Of a DNA stretch of 64,000 bases, positions 43,155 to 54,559 are shown piece by piece. The stretch's first letter is position 1; each line of letters opens with the position of its first letter. Source of the DNA: Parasponia andersonii (Eukaryota; Streptophyta; Magnoliopsida; Rosales; Cannabaceae); the NCBI GenBank assembly GCA_002914805.1, contig JXTB01000136.1:627573-691572 (forward strand), read 5' to 3'. The notes below the pieces were generated by a model. The model did no database searches, was not told the origin of the DNA, and saw nothing but the letters and a program-made list of their open reading frames with translations. The translations under genes were made by a program, and so were the position numbers.

Positions 43155-45459
43155 TTAACATATAAGTTGGTGTGAAACGAGATCATGTCCCTAAATGGCA
43201 TTACTAAGTTGAGTTTGAAAATTCTGTTTGAATATTATTAGCTTTGATTATCTAAATACCAAAGCAAATTGGTTTTGGTGTCTTTTTTATCTATTTTAAA
43301 TTTTTGATTCAATATTAATTGTTGGAGGTCGAGACAAAATTAATTGATAACAATGGAAACTAGTTAATAATGGGATATTGTTAGACACAAGTCATATATA
43401 ACGTAGTATTCTTATTTGAAACTTTAAATCTTTCACAGCAGGAATGTCGGTGCGTCATGCCCCCTATATACGTATGAACCCAGTTAGGGAGTTTTCTGGC
43501 AACGGAAAATTGGCGCACAATTGCAACACTTAAAAATTAAATTTAGAGATTAAGTTGTCAAATTTGTTTGGTCCGGTACTTAAGTATAATTAAACATCTG
43601 AAAATTCAGGAGAAAATGAAATTAATGAGCCTAGCTAGCTAGTTGTTTAAAATTTTATACATGAACATAAGTGTTATATACATAGTAATGAAGATTTTCG
43701 TGTGTATTTGTTTGCTCTTGTTTGTTTCAACAGCTTATCATTGGTGGCATTTTTGCTGCGTATTCTTTAATTACCACTAACATGAATGACGCTTGTTGCT
43801 GATTAATGGTGGAAGCCTTTTTTTTTTTTTTTTTTCAATGTGTACTTTTTTATGGTTGTAAATCTTTTTTATTTTTAGGATTTTAACTTTGTGTAAACTT
43901 ACTATGGCATCATTGGGGGGATTGCTACGTATACACTTGTGATCAATTTAAGAGTGGATTGATTTGGTAAGCGCCATGGATCTTCACTTTCTCCAATCTC
44001 TTATGTATTTGAATACTGAGGTTGTCATAAAGTTAATTTGCTACTTAAACCCAGTTTTTCTCGTATTATAATTTTTTAAATTTTTTTAAATTGTAGTTAT
44101 TAGTTTTTAATTTTTTAATTATATATCTTTTAATATCAAAAGAGTATTATGTCAAGTTTACTAGTCAAAATTAGTGGTTGACTCATAAAGGAGATAAATT
44201 TGACACAGCTTTGAGATATTAAAGTTAATATTGAAAATAATTAAAACCAATGAAAAAAAATTGAACAAGGCATAATTAATTAACCCATTTAAGATTTGTA
44301 CATCTTACAAGAATATATTTATCGTTTGTATAAGATACTAATGAGAAGGTTTTTTTTTTTTTTTTTTTTAAAGGTAATGATAAGCTTTTGTTATTATATA
44401 TAAGACAAGTTTATAAATCTATAATGAAATGAATAATAATAATAAAGGTTTAGAAAAAGAATGAGATTGTTTTTATTTCCCACGGCGGCAGATTACAAAT
44501 TGAACATGGTACTAAAACTTCAGTCAAATTGCATATTTATACATATTTGTTAGAATGGTGGTGTTGTCTCAACTTTCTTTTTCTTTTTTCCCCCTTCGTT
44601 CTCGGTTATTTGATATACAAGATCATATGATTCGAAAATCAGTACATTTAAAGTATACTAACGACACGAATAAATTTTGCTTTCTTGAAGGGAGTATAGC
44701 TGGTTATATAAATCATAGCTTCTCTTATACCTGTTGATGTAAGAGACAATTATATGTCCCCTCAAAAAAAAAAAAAATAATAAAAGACAATTATATGTGC
44801 ATAATAAATACTTCGAACCATGTAGCCAGCAATGCCTCTTTGTTCTTCTGTTGTGACACTTCTTTTTCATTCTTACGACTTTTTATGTCAACATATAAAG
44901 AATTACACGCCTAAGGAAAAAATTTAGATTGCAAATCCGCATATCACCCGTAGTTGATTAAAGTACCAAAAGTATTCTTTACTAAGTTCGAATTTCAAAT
45001 TTTGGATAATGCTTTGAATTCCACCTTTTCGATACAACATTTAATTACTAAACAGTATAATAAATCATATAAATTATAAGTTTCAATTCACTGATTAAAT
45101 TATGACAAATTAAATAAAACTTAAAATAGCATTAAAAATGTGGAATAATAGGTGAAATCTTCAACACCATCCTCAAATTTTTGTTTGTTTTGTTATCTTG
45201 ATTTTCATTTTTATTTAAAGTGAAAAAGAAACATTGATTGAAGTATTTTTAGCAGCGTATCTCCAATCTCCACCATCTATTTCACTTTTAAAAACAGAAA
45301 CAAAACAAAGGAAAGTATTACCAAGCAAGTCATAAAAACAAAATTAAGAGCGGCGAAAAGAAAATGCCAGACACAAAAATGCCACGAGATTATCTTCACA
45401 TCAATTCTGAATATATAATCTACAAACAATAAACAACGAAAATATATGACAGAAATGAG
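43151..45459. other. AT-rich spacer between two host genes
   Basis: No gene found. The first part is probably the 3' UTR of the RING-H2 gene. Poly-T and poly-A tracts occur near 43818, 44350 and 44765. The 3' UTR of the reverse-strand YbaK-like gene likely begins near 45400 or above. Confidence 0.55.
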
Positions 45460-45690
45460 CTAGTAACTAGTAAAGTTCTCAAAATCCACTGTCCAAAATC
45501 TGTTTGCCAGCATCAGTATCACGAAGAAAGCTAATAAGACAGTTATAATGAACCATTGAACATCATATTTGTAGACATTATGAATGTTTGAAATAATACA
45601 TTCCATCACATTATACCAACATGAGTTAAAGGAGCTGTGAGCAATATTTTCTTTCACCCGCTGTTCCATTTCTCTTTCGAAGGGAAAGAA
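45460..45690 (-). CDS. Small ORF in the 3' UTR of the YbaK-like gene
   Basis: The first ATG in this frame gives about 69 codons (MEQRVKENIAH... to ...DFENFTSY, stop near 45460). It has a charged start, several Cys and a hydrophobic segment (FIITVLLAFFVILMLA) near the C-terminus, like a tail anchor. It starts about 40 bases after the stop of the YbaK-like CDS and is in another frame. It could be chance sequence in a 3' UTR, a misplaced exon or a downstream ORF. I have no family match. Confidence 0.25.
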   Translation of the reverse strand, partial: FFPFEREMEQRVKENIAHSSFNSCWYNVMECIISNIHNVYKYDVQWFIITVLLAFFVILMLANRFWTVDFENFTSY

Positions 45691-45710
45691 AGAACCAAAC
45701 AATTCAATGG

Positions 45711-48700
45711 TCAGTATGTGCGCTTGGGATGACAGTGAATGCCAGCATGAAATCCTTCTGTAAATGCAGCGTTCTTGAATGTCATCTGCAACCGAAGATG
45801 ATCAAATAATCATCAGTTCAGAACAAAATTTCATATGAGCAACGAATTGAAAGTCGAATATTGAATAAAAGGATCCAGTTCAGGTAAGATCTCTCATTCA
45901 GCATGAGAAGTTTCAAATAAGAGGAGTTTCTTTTGAACAATACATATTTCGAGATTAATATAGTAAGACCTGTGCCATACAAAACTTCCATAATAACAGT
46001 AGTTGCATCTTCACAGAGAATTTAGTTCCATAGGATAGAGATTAATTAATCTGTTGCTCCCTAAACTATTGCAAAATTCTCATTTTAGTCCATTAAGTTT
46101 AAAATAAATAGTAGTTCTCAAACTTGCTAAAAAGTTCAAGTTAGTCCTTTCTAACATTTATTGAAATGGACTTGAGCGAGATGTTTAGTCTCCCAAAATT
46201 GTGAGACTAAATTAATTAAAGGAAAAAGTATCCTGAGCTAAAAGATGCCAATTTTAACAGTTTAAGAACCAAAACACTAATTCTTATGCAGTTTAGGAAC
46301 CACAATGAGACTTTTGTCAATAGGTTGGAGACCAATGGAGTAATTAATCAAAATTTATATAAGAAAACAAGTATATACTCACACTGGTGCTGTTTAACTC
46401 AGAGCTAAGACGGCTTTTGATACGATTGGATACTACTGTTCCAAGCTGTCCTCCGTGTAGCTTAATACTCTCCTCCGTAATCTGCATGACTTGATTTCAT
46501 GAGCATGATAACGAGTAGAACTGAGGATAATTAAAATGTATAGTATTCAGCTACCTCAGAAAGCAACAATGCAGATGCTTTATCCAATATCTCCTCCACA
46601 AATCTCTCAACATTTGTTATAGATCCAGATGGATTGACTCCTTTGACCAGTTTATCATTAGCATTTTGCGCATTGAGTGATGGCTTTGATGCCTTGTCTG
46701 TGCATTGAAGAAACAAAAATATAAGCCTCACCAGTTTCGTGCCCTAGCAATTTCATGATATGCAAAAGCACACGCACACATGCATGCAGAATCAATTGGC
46801 AAGATTAGAAGCTACGATCATATAGCACCAATCTCCCTGTACCAGCTAAACACTGATATTTTTTCAAAACATATATATACATATATATCTACACTGTTAC
46901 ATTATAATGATTTCTTATTTCTCCTAGTAAAATTTTATACATTCTTTGAAGGAAAAGCAGCTAGTGTTTCAATTCCTAATATCAAACAGGAAATGAAGAA
47001 GTTCCAGTAGGGAATTCCTGATTGCAATGAAAAATCCACTGTTAATTACTTAGCAGAGAAAGAGTCCTATCCTAACCTTTTGCTAGACTCAAAAAAAAAG
47101 AAGGTATAACATATACATACACATGCTTTCCTCAAACAATCGATTGACTTTACTAAATGTATTGCCAATATATAATCCATACCCCGAATTAGTCTCATTT
47201 CAAAAGCAGGAGAAAATAGGGACACTAACACCCTCTCTTCTAAAACCCATCCCTGCACTTGCCTAATCTAAACAAAGGTTTAAAAAGCTACTGAACTAGC
47301 AGAGAATCTACTACCACCAGACCACAAGACCATTGGTTTTAAGGTCAACAGCATATGGATGCACATAAAAATCATACAAGTTTTTCTCCTAGAAGAACTA
47401 AACTATAATGAGACACTATATTTTAATGCACTGAACAGTAGATTGCACGTAAACCAAAGTATTACCAGAAGTTTTTGTGGACTTGATATCTGCAGAGGTA
47501 TGCTTCTCAGAAGGACCTTTAGAGGAAGTTGCACTTACTGGAACATCTGGGAGGACTGTTGAGTCAGAGGGGACAAGGGAAGCTAGATCAGGAGGTTGAT
47601 CCTTCCCAATAGAAGGGTTAGCCTGTAAGAAAAAGAGTCATATTTTATGATATATTCCCATGTTTGTCAAATTTACTGAAGAAAATTTTTAATCACCTCC
47701 AAGTCCACATATGAGGAGTCTCTCCCAATCGATTTAAGAAACATGTCAAGGCCAGAGACATTAAGAGCTGGAAACAGCACATTTTAGGGGATATTCATAA
47801 TGACGGTGAAAGAGGATTCAAAAGGAAGATTTAAGAGTATGAAAACATCATTTACATACGTACATACAATCAATTTGACAGCAATTACAGAAACCAACAG
47901 CGAAAAAGCATAAAAAATTTCAACAGAATTTTGACTAGAACACATCAAGTACGTAAAAGAGTAAATGAAAAAGTTATTTTAAACTGGTATTCTTCTTCAC
48001 TTACAGATTGACACGTCATTTGATAGTGGATGGAAGAAACAGTGCTCCTGACTTTTAAACCCTTGATCCAACAGTAAAGAGACATGTCTTCACAAAAAAA
48101 AAAAAAAAAAGGGACGACGGTAAACTATTGATATATCACGATTCAAGAAAATTAAAGATTTAATAGTAATACAGTAAAAAATGCAACCACATTTTATACA
48201 CTAAAAATTGAGTCACTAAAAAAAAAAGATATTCCTCTAAGTCAAATCTAAGAAACTAAAACAATAACATGTATGATTTGAAATATCAATACAAGAAATA
48301 AGCAGCACTTCAAGTAAGTAAATAAAGATTAATACCGTGCTGATTCATTCACCAATGCAAATGGTGTAACACAACCCAAGGGCACCTAGCAAACAAAAGA
48401 CCAACAATCAGAAATTCTTATGTTCTGCACACACACAGGATTTGTTCTCTCTCTCTCTTTTCCAAGACCGATCAATCTCAACTTGAGAAGCATTTAAATA
48501 GTTACTACTTAAATACAAATGAAATATAATGCATGAAAATTCAAGAACAAGCTAGTTGGTCAAAGATGATAGTTTCAGCTAACGGTGAACTGAAGGCATA
48601 CACCAACCTGAAGTATTTCTCCTAATGCTTCTTCAGGAGCCATTCTCAGACCTCCTTTTCCCAAACCAAGCCTTGCAGATAGGACTGCTCAGTTTTGATG

Positions 48701-49770
48701 CCACAGATTGCTCCAGTAAAAATTAAAACATAATACGGAAAAAAAAAAAAAATCATTTATAAAACAGTTGTTTTTGACATCCTACGCTATTCTAACAAGT
48801 ACATACCTTTCAGATCCACCTTAGTATCGGCCAAGGCAGAAACAATATAGAACCTATTCTTCTTATCCTACATATAAACAACAGAAGTTGTTGGCAAATC
48901 GACACTGGATAATAAGAGGACAAAAGAAAACATCCAAATTTGCTTGTACAATGGAGAAACTGCTTTGAAAGATTTGAAGTGCCTTACCTTCAAAAATAGA
49001 TTCTTACTCAGTCCACCCCCCAAATTCCCAACATATTTCGCCTGAACAAAGGGACAGATTTTTGCATCAGAACACAAAACATAAAATTACGTGAGGGGTA
49101 CGTGAACCCCATTTTCTATAAATCTCCAAAAGCTTTGTTTACCTGAGCTTCAACCGTCAAAACTATGGGATGTTCGTACTTCGAATAATCAATTTGAAGC
49201 TCCTAAATAATCCAATGTTGAGATATAAGTTTCCAGCCAAAAAGGAAAAAAAGAAATCACTGAAAAAAAAATTATAAAAGGAAAAAAAAAAAGAAAAACT
49301 CCACCAACTGTAAAGCATTGACATTATTCTACTCTCACAATCAAACAGAATTGAAAATCAGGATTTTGATAACAAACTAAAACAGTTCTAAATTCAAAAT
49401 AGACAAGCTATTGCAGTTTCATTTGGTGCTCAACAACATATCTAGTATTTTCTATATATCAGAAAATTTGCAAAATCATAACGCTCAGAAAAAATAAGTC
49501 TTGAGGCCAAAAAATCAATTTTAATATTTTAATATTTAAGCAAATTTCAATCCATGGGTTGCTAATTTCAGCACAATCAATAAAATTGAAATGATTTTAA
49601 CTATTTTTCAATCAATTCTTATAGGTCTTAACAACAAAAGAATAGCTTAATAAAAATAAATAAAAGGATTAGAAATAGAGTAAAACGAATATTGTTCTAT
49701 CACCCAAGACTAGTGCTGTTCAAAATGACCTCAAATATTGGATTATGAGGCAAAACAAAGAGAACCCATA

Positions 49771-49811
<41 letters not shown>

Positions 49812-49907
49812 CACATTTATATAAACACTGAAGAGACCAAATGGAGAAGTGGAAAATGGCTAGCGAACCTGAAAACGGACAAGCAACTGGTCCTTGGTGA
49901 AACCCAT
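45711..49907 (-). CDS. YbaK/ProRS-associated editing-domain protein (ProXp-like)
   Basis: Twelve exons on the reverse strand: 49907-49869, 49202-49143, 49041-48988, 48867-48807, 48684-48608, 48385-48336, 48087-48005, 47767-47697, 47622-47466, 46697-46555, 46481-46383 and 45785-45711. All have GT-AG borders and the phases add up to 969 bases, 322 aa plus stop. Residues 1-165 form the YbaK/INS domain: MGFTKDQLL, YEHPIVLTVEAQ, GGGLSKNLFLKDKKNRFYIV, GLGKGGLRMAPEEALGEILQ, VPLGCVTPFALVNESA and CFFHPLSND. This family removes wrongly attached amino acids from tRNA, in ProXp-type members Ala from tRNA-Pro, as a free-standing editing enzyme. Conserved Lys residues (K46, K51) lie in the expected region. 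Residues 166-322 are a plant-type extension: a Ser/Thr/Pro-rich linker, then a helical part (VERFVEEILDKASALLLSE, LGTVVSNRIKSRL). Substrate specificity is not provable from sequence. The start codon context aaaaATGg is good. Confidence 0.95.
46041..46350. mobile_element. MITE in intron 11 of the YbaK-like gene
   Basis: Left end attaattaatctgttgctcc...ttgcaaaattctcattttag and right end, in reverse complement, gattaattactccattggtc...ttgacaaaagtctcattgtg, match over about 55 bases with several differences. There is no coding capacity. It lies well inside the 597-base intron and leaves both splice sites intact. The family could not be fixed. Confidence 0.65.
49771..49814. repeat. (AC)n(AT)n microsatellite in intron 1 of the YbaK-like gene
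   Basis: 20 bases of AC followed by about 21 bases of AT and then acac, inside the 666-base first intron, about 50 bases from the 5' splice site. Confidence 0.95.
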
Positions 49908-50044
49908 TTTTCGTTTGACGGAGTTTCTGTGCAAAAAGCAAAACTAAGAACAGTTTGGAGGCGCAGAATTCCCTGATGGTTTCACTCCCCAACCAGGTGC
50001 GACTGATGAATACTCGGAGTGTTCGTGAGGATTTGTTTATGGAC

Positions 50045-50050
50045 TGGGCC
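50045..50050 (-). promoter_or_regulatory. Site II-type TGGGCC element of the YbaK-like gene
   Basis: TGGGCC at 50045-50050 (GGCCCA on the gene's own strand), about 140 bases upstream of the start codon, in a locally GC-rich patch. Such motifs are bound by TCP factors and are frequent in promoters of translation-related genes, which suits the gene. Confidence 0.45.
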
Positions 50051-50165
50051 GGGCTTCTCGAACCCAGACCAGGATTTAAAAACGTGAAACTTAGGCCATC
50101 TACGGCCTTTTAGAAAAGAATTTGAAACTTACCGTGAGCTCAGTTTTTTTAGATCCGAAAGCGCA

Positions 50166-50397
50166 TTTTTAGAAAAATACCACTTTTTAAAACATTTTAT
50201 GAAAAATATCATTTTATAAAATAGTAACAGTAACCAGTTTTTTAAGTACTAGTAACTAATAACTAAAGATATTTTATAATTGATATATAACTAGTAATTG
50301 GGAACTAATAGCCAGTTCTCAGACACTAGTAACTAGTAACCATTTTAAAAATAATATTTTTCTTAAAAATATTTTAAACGTTATATTTTTCTAACAA
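50166..50397. mobile_element. Snapback MITE-like element
   Basis: The left arm ttttagaaaaataccactt and the right arm (reverse complement ttagaaaaatataacgtt) pair over roughly 75 bases. The centre consists of degenerate agtaactaataac / actagtaactagtaacc repeats. It belongs to the same family as 33510-33746. It lies just upstream of the YbaK-like gene promoter. No target duplication was recognised. Confidence 0.65.
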
Positions 50398-50561
50398 AAT
50401 TAGTATAAAAATTGGAAAAAATATATATTCCACCGTATTTTTGTAATTTTTTTTAGGTAAAAGTGTAGAAAGCTTTTAAGAATCAAAGATCCAAGCTACA
50501 AAATATAGGGATATGAATCTCACTAGTAGTGTTTGAGGCTAAATGACCTTTTAGGGAGTAA

Positions 50562-51397
50562 TTTGAAGAAGAGAAATTTACATTCAATAACTGTTTTTGT
50601 GGCTTTTCACGTATATCAATTTCTATTTTATTTCAAAAATACTCAATCGTGTAAAACATGTGTCGTATATGTTTACAGTGAATTTATAACTATAGTATAT
50701 ATTTTGAAATGCATACTAATTATTGGGTATATTTTTTTTTTATTTATGAAATGTATACTACAAAATACTTGTTAATGATTTTCTCCAAAAAAGATATAAA
50801 AATGGCTATTAGTGAAATAAAACTAGAAAACATGTATTTGTGAAAATATGCCTTTAAAACAGGTGTTTATGTACTTCTCCCTTTTTATACCCCTTTTATG
50901 CAGTACATTTTCATGAATACCTGTTTTCTATTTTATTTATGAATTTTCATGAATACATGTTTTCTATTTTATTTCACGAATACTTATTTTTAGAGAAATA
51001 TAAAATACAAGTATTTTATATATAGAATGTATCATGTGGTATAAATTTTATGCATAAAAATTATACTTAAAAATCGGTATACATTTCAAAATATATACCA
51101 TAATATAATCTTTCAAAATATATACCATAATATAATCGTTTTTAGAGAAACATAAACCACAAATATTTTATACATATCTATTTCATGCATAAAAATTATA
51201 GCTAAAAATAGGTATTACATTTCAAATATATACCATTTATAGTATAAGTTTACACAGAAAATGTAAATTATATATAAAAATCTATATTGTAAATATATAC
51301 TACATATCTTTTACATGATATGTATACCATAAAAATAAATATTTGTGAAATATAAAACACAAAAATGGGCACTAAATATAAATTTCTCTTTGAAAAA
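50562..51397. mobile_element. MULE-like foldback element with 9-bp target duplication
   Basis: Long terminal inverted repeats: the left end 50571 gagaaatttacattcaataa and the right end, in reverse complement from 51388, gagaaatttatatttagtgc. Similarity continues for some 190 bases with substitutions and indels. The flanks tttgaagaa (50562-50570) and tttgaaaaa (51389-51397) agree at 8 of 9 positions. Long TIRs starting GAGAAATTTA plus a 9-bp duplication fit a Mutator-like element. The interior (about 50870-51190) is non-coding and has a direct repeat ttttcatgaatac...ttctattttattt (about 50909 and 50946). Confidence 0.78.
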
Positions 51398-53249
51398 TGA
51401 CTTTTCTAGTCTCCACCTGATTTTAAAGACAAACTTATCCATATTCACTCACAGAATCCAACTTTTCGTTTTTCGATTGCAGATGAGAAAGAGAAAGGAG
51501 ATTAATGATTTAGGGAGAGAATCATCAAAAATCATCCAAACTCACTTCCAAAGCTCTCCAATTCTACCATTTTTGGCCAAAAAATTCCTGTTCTATAAAT
51601 GTTCACAACTCCCTTTGTACTTCCTATCTGTGTCGGTTGCCCCAAAATAATTTGAACAAATGTAGGATTTTGCTTCTTTTCTTTTTTCTTTTTTCATGAT
51701 ATTTTCCTTGGTTTATCTGATGGGTAGAAGGTTTCCTTTGGATTTCTCAATGTGTGATTCATTACGGTATGTTATAACCTTTTATTGTTGTTTTGATGAA
51801 TTAAAATTTGCCTCTTTCACTCCTGGAAGTTGAATTTTGTTAATTTTGTGCATTTGTGATAAAATCTAGGTTAAAAGTTTCTTAAATTTAGATATTTTAT
51901 GGTATATGGAAAGAGTTCTTTTTTAAAAAACAAAAAAAGAAGCTGAAGTCACAAAATTTATGGCCTGTACGTAAAACTTGAGTTTTTAAAATCCATGTAT
52001 TTTGTGTCTTTTTTTTCCCTCGGGTTTGTTACTGTTTTGCTTTTTGATGAAAATAGAGGAATTTGATTTAGTTTCAATTTCATCGTTGAAGTTGCAAAAT
52101 TTGATTTGTATTTGTGACCCCGAGGTCAAAACTAGCTGAGTCATGAATTAAGGACTCAATAAACTTTGTGACCCTATGTCATTATTCTTATGACTCGCAA
52201 GTGCCTAATTTGTGTTATTTTCCTATGCAAGTATCAATACAGTTCAGTATTTTGATTTTGCAGCTTTGGCAATGGGTAGTCATGGATAAAAACGTATCGT
52301 CTAGTATGATTAATTTAACGATTCAGACTATTAAGCTTAAAAATTTACAGCTTGAGAAGTTTGGAGAAGTTGTGCAGCTTAATTGTGATATTTTATTTTG
52401 TTCAACAAGTTCTTCTATCCAAATTCTTAGTTCGTTAGAGTGGCTGAGTCTAGCTCCCTTAAAACGATCGTGGTTTTTTTGTTATTGTTTTTTGTGCTTT
52501 TCAGCGTATATACAGGATATGGTAATTTCTTTTTAATTAATGTTAGGATTTGTAATTCGTATTTCTATCACGACTGAACAGTTGACTGGTAACAAAAAAA
52601 GGAGTTTTACAAATAAAATGCAATAGTAGTTTTTAAAAAATTTATAAAAATAATTTTAAAAATAAAATTATTATAATCTTACAAATACCGTTAGACACAG
52701 ATTGAAAATAAAATTTATAAAATGAAATCCAGCATCATCATTAACCTCACAATTTAGGCGTAATAGTTTTACAGACCAAATCTATGATACAGACTCTTAA
52801 GTATTATTACAAACCAAGATAAATAAACAGAGTATTTTACATAGTTACTAATTATTTGAAACGGTAACAAACTCTCTTTATTCCTCTCCTGAATTCCCAA
52901 AATTACACCGAGTACTACTTGAGAGGAAAAAAATAAGGGAAATACATTCACATGCTCAGTATGAATTTAATTACTTTTTTTAAATGGATGTAATTTCTCA
53001 AACCTGCATAGTTAATACATTTCAAATCTATTTATAAATCAAATTTAATAATAATTGACATCTAAAATAATCATATATTTAAATCCAAAAATAAAACAAC
53101 ATCATTGTACATATCATACATCAATCGGGTATATGAGAAAGCTTCCATCCTTCCATTACGACCTTATAATATCTCTGTAGCATAAGTACTAGCATCCTGA
53201 GACTACCGAGATTTATTTCAAATATTTATTATGTACTCACAATAAAAAC
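51398..53249. other. Spacer with unassigned open frames
   Basis: Two frames are somewhat longer than expected for spacer: 51483-51650 (start MRKRKEINDLGRESSKI) and 52168-52536 (includes a stretch from VVMDKNVSSSMINL). Neither has recognisable family motifs and they do not join by obvious splice sites, though tttgattttgcag at 52251-52263 looks like a 3' splice site. They could be remains of a gene. I did not call one. Confidence 0.35.
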
Positions 53250-53256
53250 AAACATT

Positions 53257-54300
53257 TTGAGTTTTGGACAACTCTTAGAGAAATGCTATGATATTCACTT
53301 GAAAGATTATAGTCTTTCTATAAGAGATAACAACATGAACTTGATTGCTAAGGTACCTATGTCAACAAATAGAATGTTCTTATTGAACATTCAAAATAAT
53401 ATAGCAAAATATTTGAAAGCATGTTATAAAGATTCATCATGGCTATGGCATTTGAGATTCGGGCATCTCAACTTTGGAGGATTAGAGCTACTATCCAAGA
53501 AAAAAATGGTGAGAGGCTTGCCATGCATCAATCATCCTGAACAACTTTGTGAAGGATGCTTACTCGGGAAGCAATTCAGGAAAAACTTTCCAAAAGAGTC
53601 GAATTCAAGAGCCCAGAAGTAATTAGAGCTCGTGCATACAGATGTATGCGGTCCTATCAAACCAAGTTCTTTCGGTAAGAGTAATTACTTCTTGCTCTTT
53701 ATTGATGATTTCTCAATAAAGACTTGGGTTTATTTCTTGAAACAAAAATCAGAAGCCTTTGAAGCTTTCAAGAAGTTTAAGGCTATTGTAGAGAAGGAAA
53801 GCGGTTTTCAGATTAAAGTCATGAGATCTAATAGAAGAGGAGAATTCACTTCAAAAGAGTTCCGAGAATTCTGCGAAGCAAATGGATTTCAACGACCTTT
53901 AACCATTCTAAGATCCCATCAACAGAATGGTGTGGCAGAAAGGAAGAATCGGACCATCCTCAACATAGCTCGAAGTATGCTGAAAAGTAAGAGATTACCC
54001 AAAGAGTTCTGGGCAGAAGCCATTGTATGTGCAGTTTACTTGTCCAATTGATCTCTAACAAGAAGTGTGTAGAGAAAGACACCACAAGAAGTATAGAGCG
54101 GAAGGAAGACTGTGATCTCCCATTTAAGAGTTTTTGGAAGCATAGCATATGTGCATGTGCCAGACAAATATAGAACCAAACTTGATGATAAAAGCGAGAA
54201 GCTTATTTTCATCGGCTACGACACCAACTCCAAATGATATAAGTTATGTAATCCTAACAATGGAAAAGTAATCATCAGCCGAGATGTAATATTCGATGAA
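53257..54300 (+). pseudogene. GAG-pre-integrase and integrase (truncated copia)
   Basis: FGQLLEKCYDIHLKDYSLSI opens the remnant, followed by WLWHLRFGHLNFGG and CEGCLLGKQFRKNFPK (HHCC). After a stop come [19 protein letters not shown] (first Asp), [10 protein letters not shown] and [13 protein letters not shown] (Glu). The second catalytic Asp, normally SDRGGEF, is Asn here. After the stop at 54049-54051, sequence homologous to the integrase C-terminus (ISHLRVFGSIAYVHVPD-like, VIFDE) runs on to about 54300. Confidence 0.9.
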
Positions 54301-54559
54301 TAAGGTGAATGAGACTTTGGTTCTCAAACAAATGACTACAATTTCTTTCCACAATTTGAAAATATAGAAACATCAGTAGAGCAAGCAAGAGAAGTCTATC
54401 AGGAGGCTATTACTCCACATTCCTCACCAACATCATCCACTCATGAAGATTCACCTCCATCTTTCTTAACTGAGAGGTATGAAGAATGTACAAGAAGTCT
54501 TGAAGATCTATATGAGGTGACCGATAGACTCGAAAACCTTTTTTTATTTTGCCTATTTG

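Noticed and set aside
46780..47562. Plus-strand frames inside introns and exons of the YbaK-like gene
   Set aside because: They run against the well-supported 12-exon gene and show no domain.
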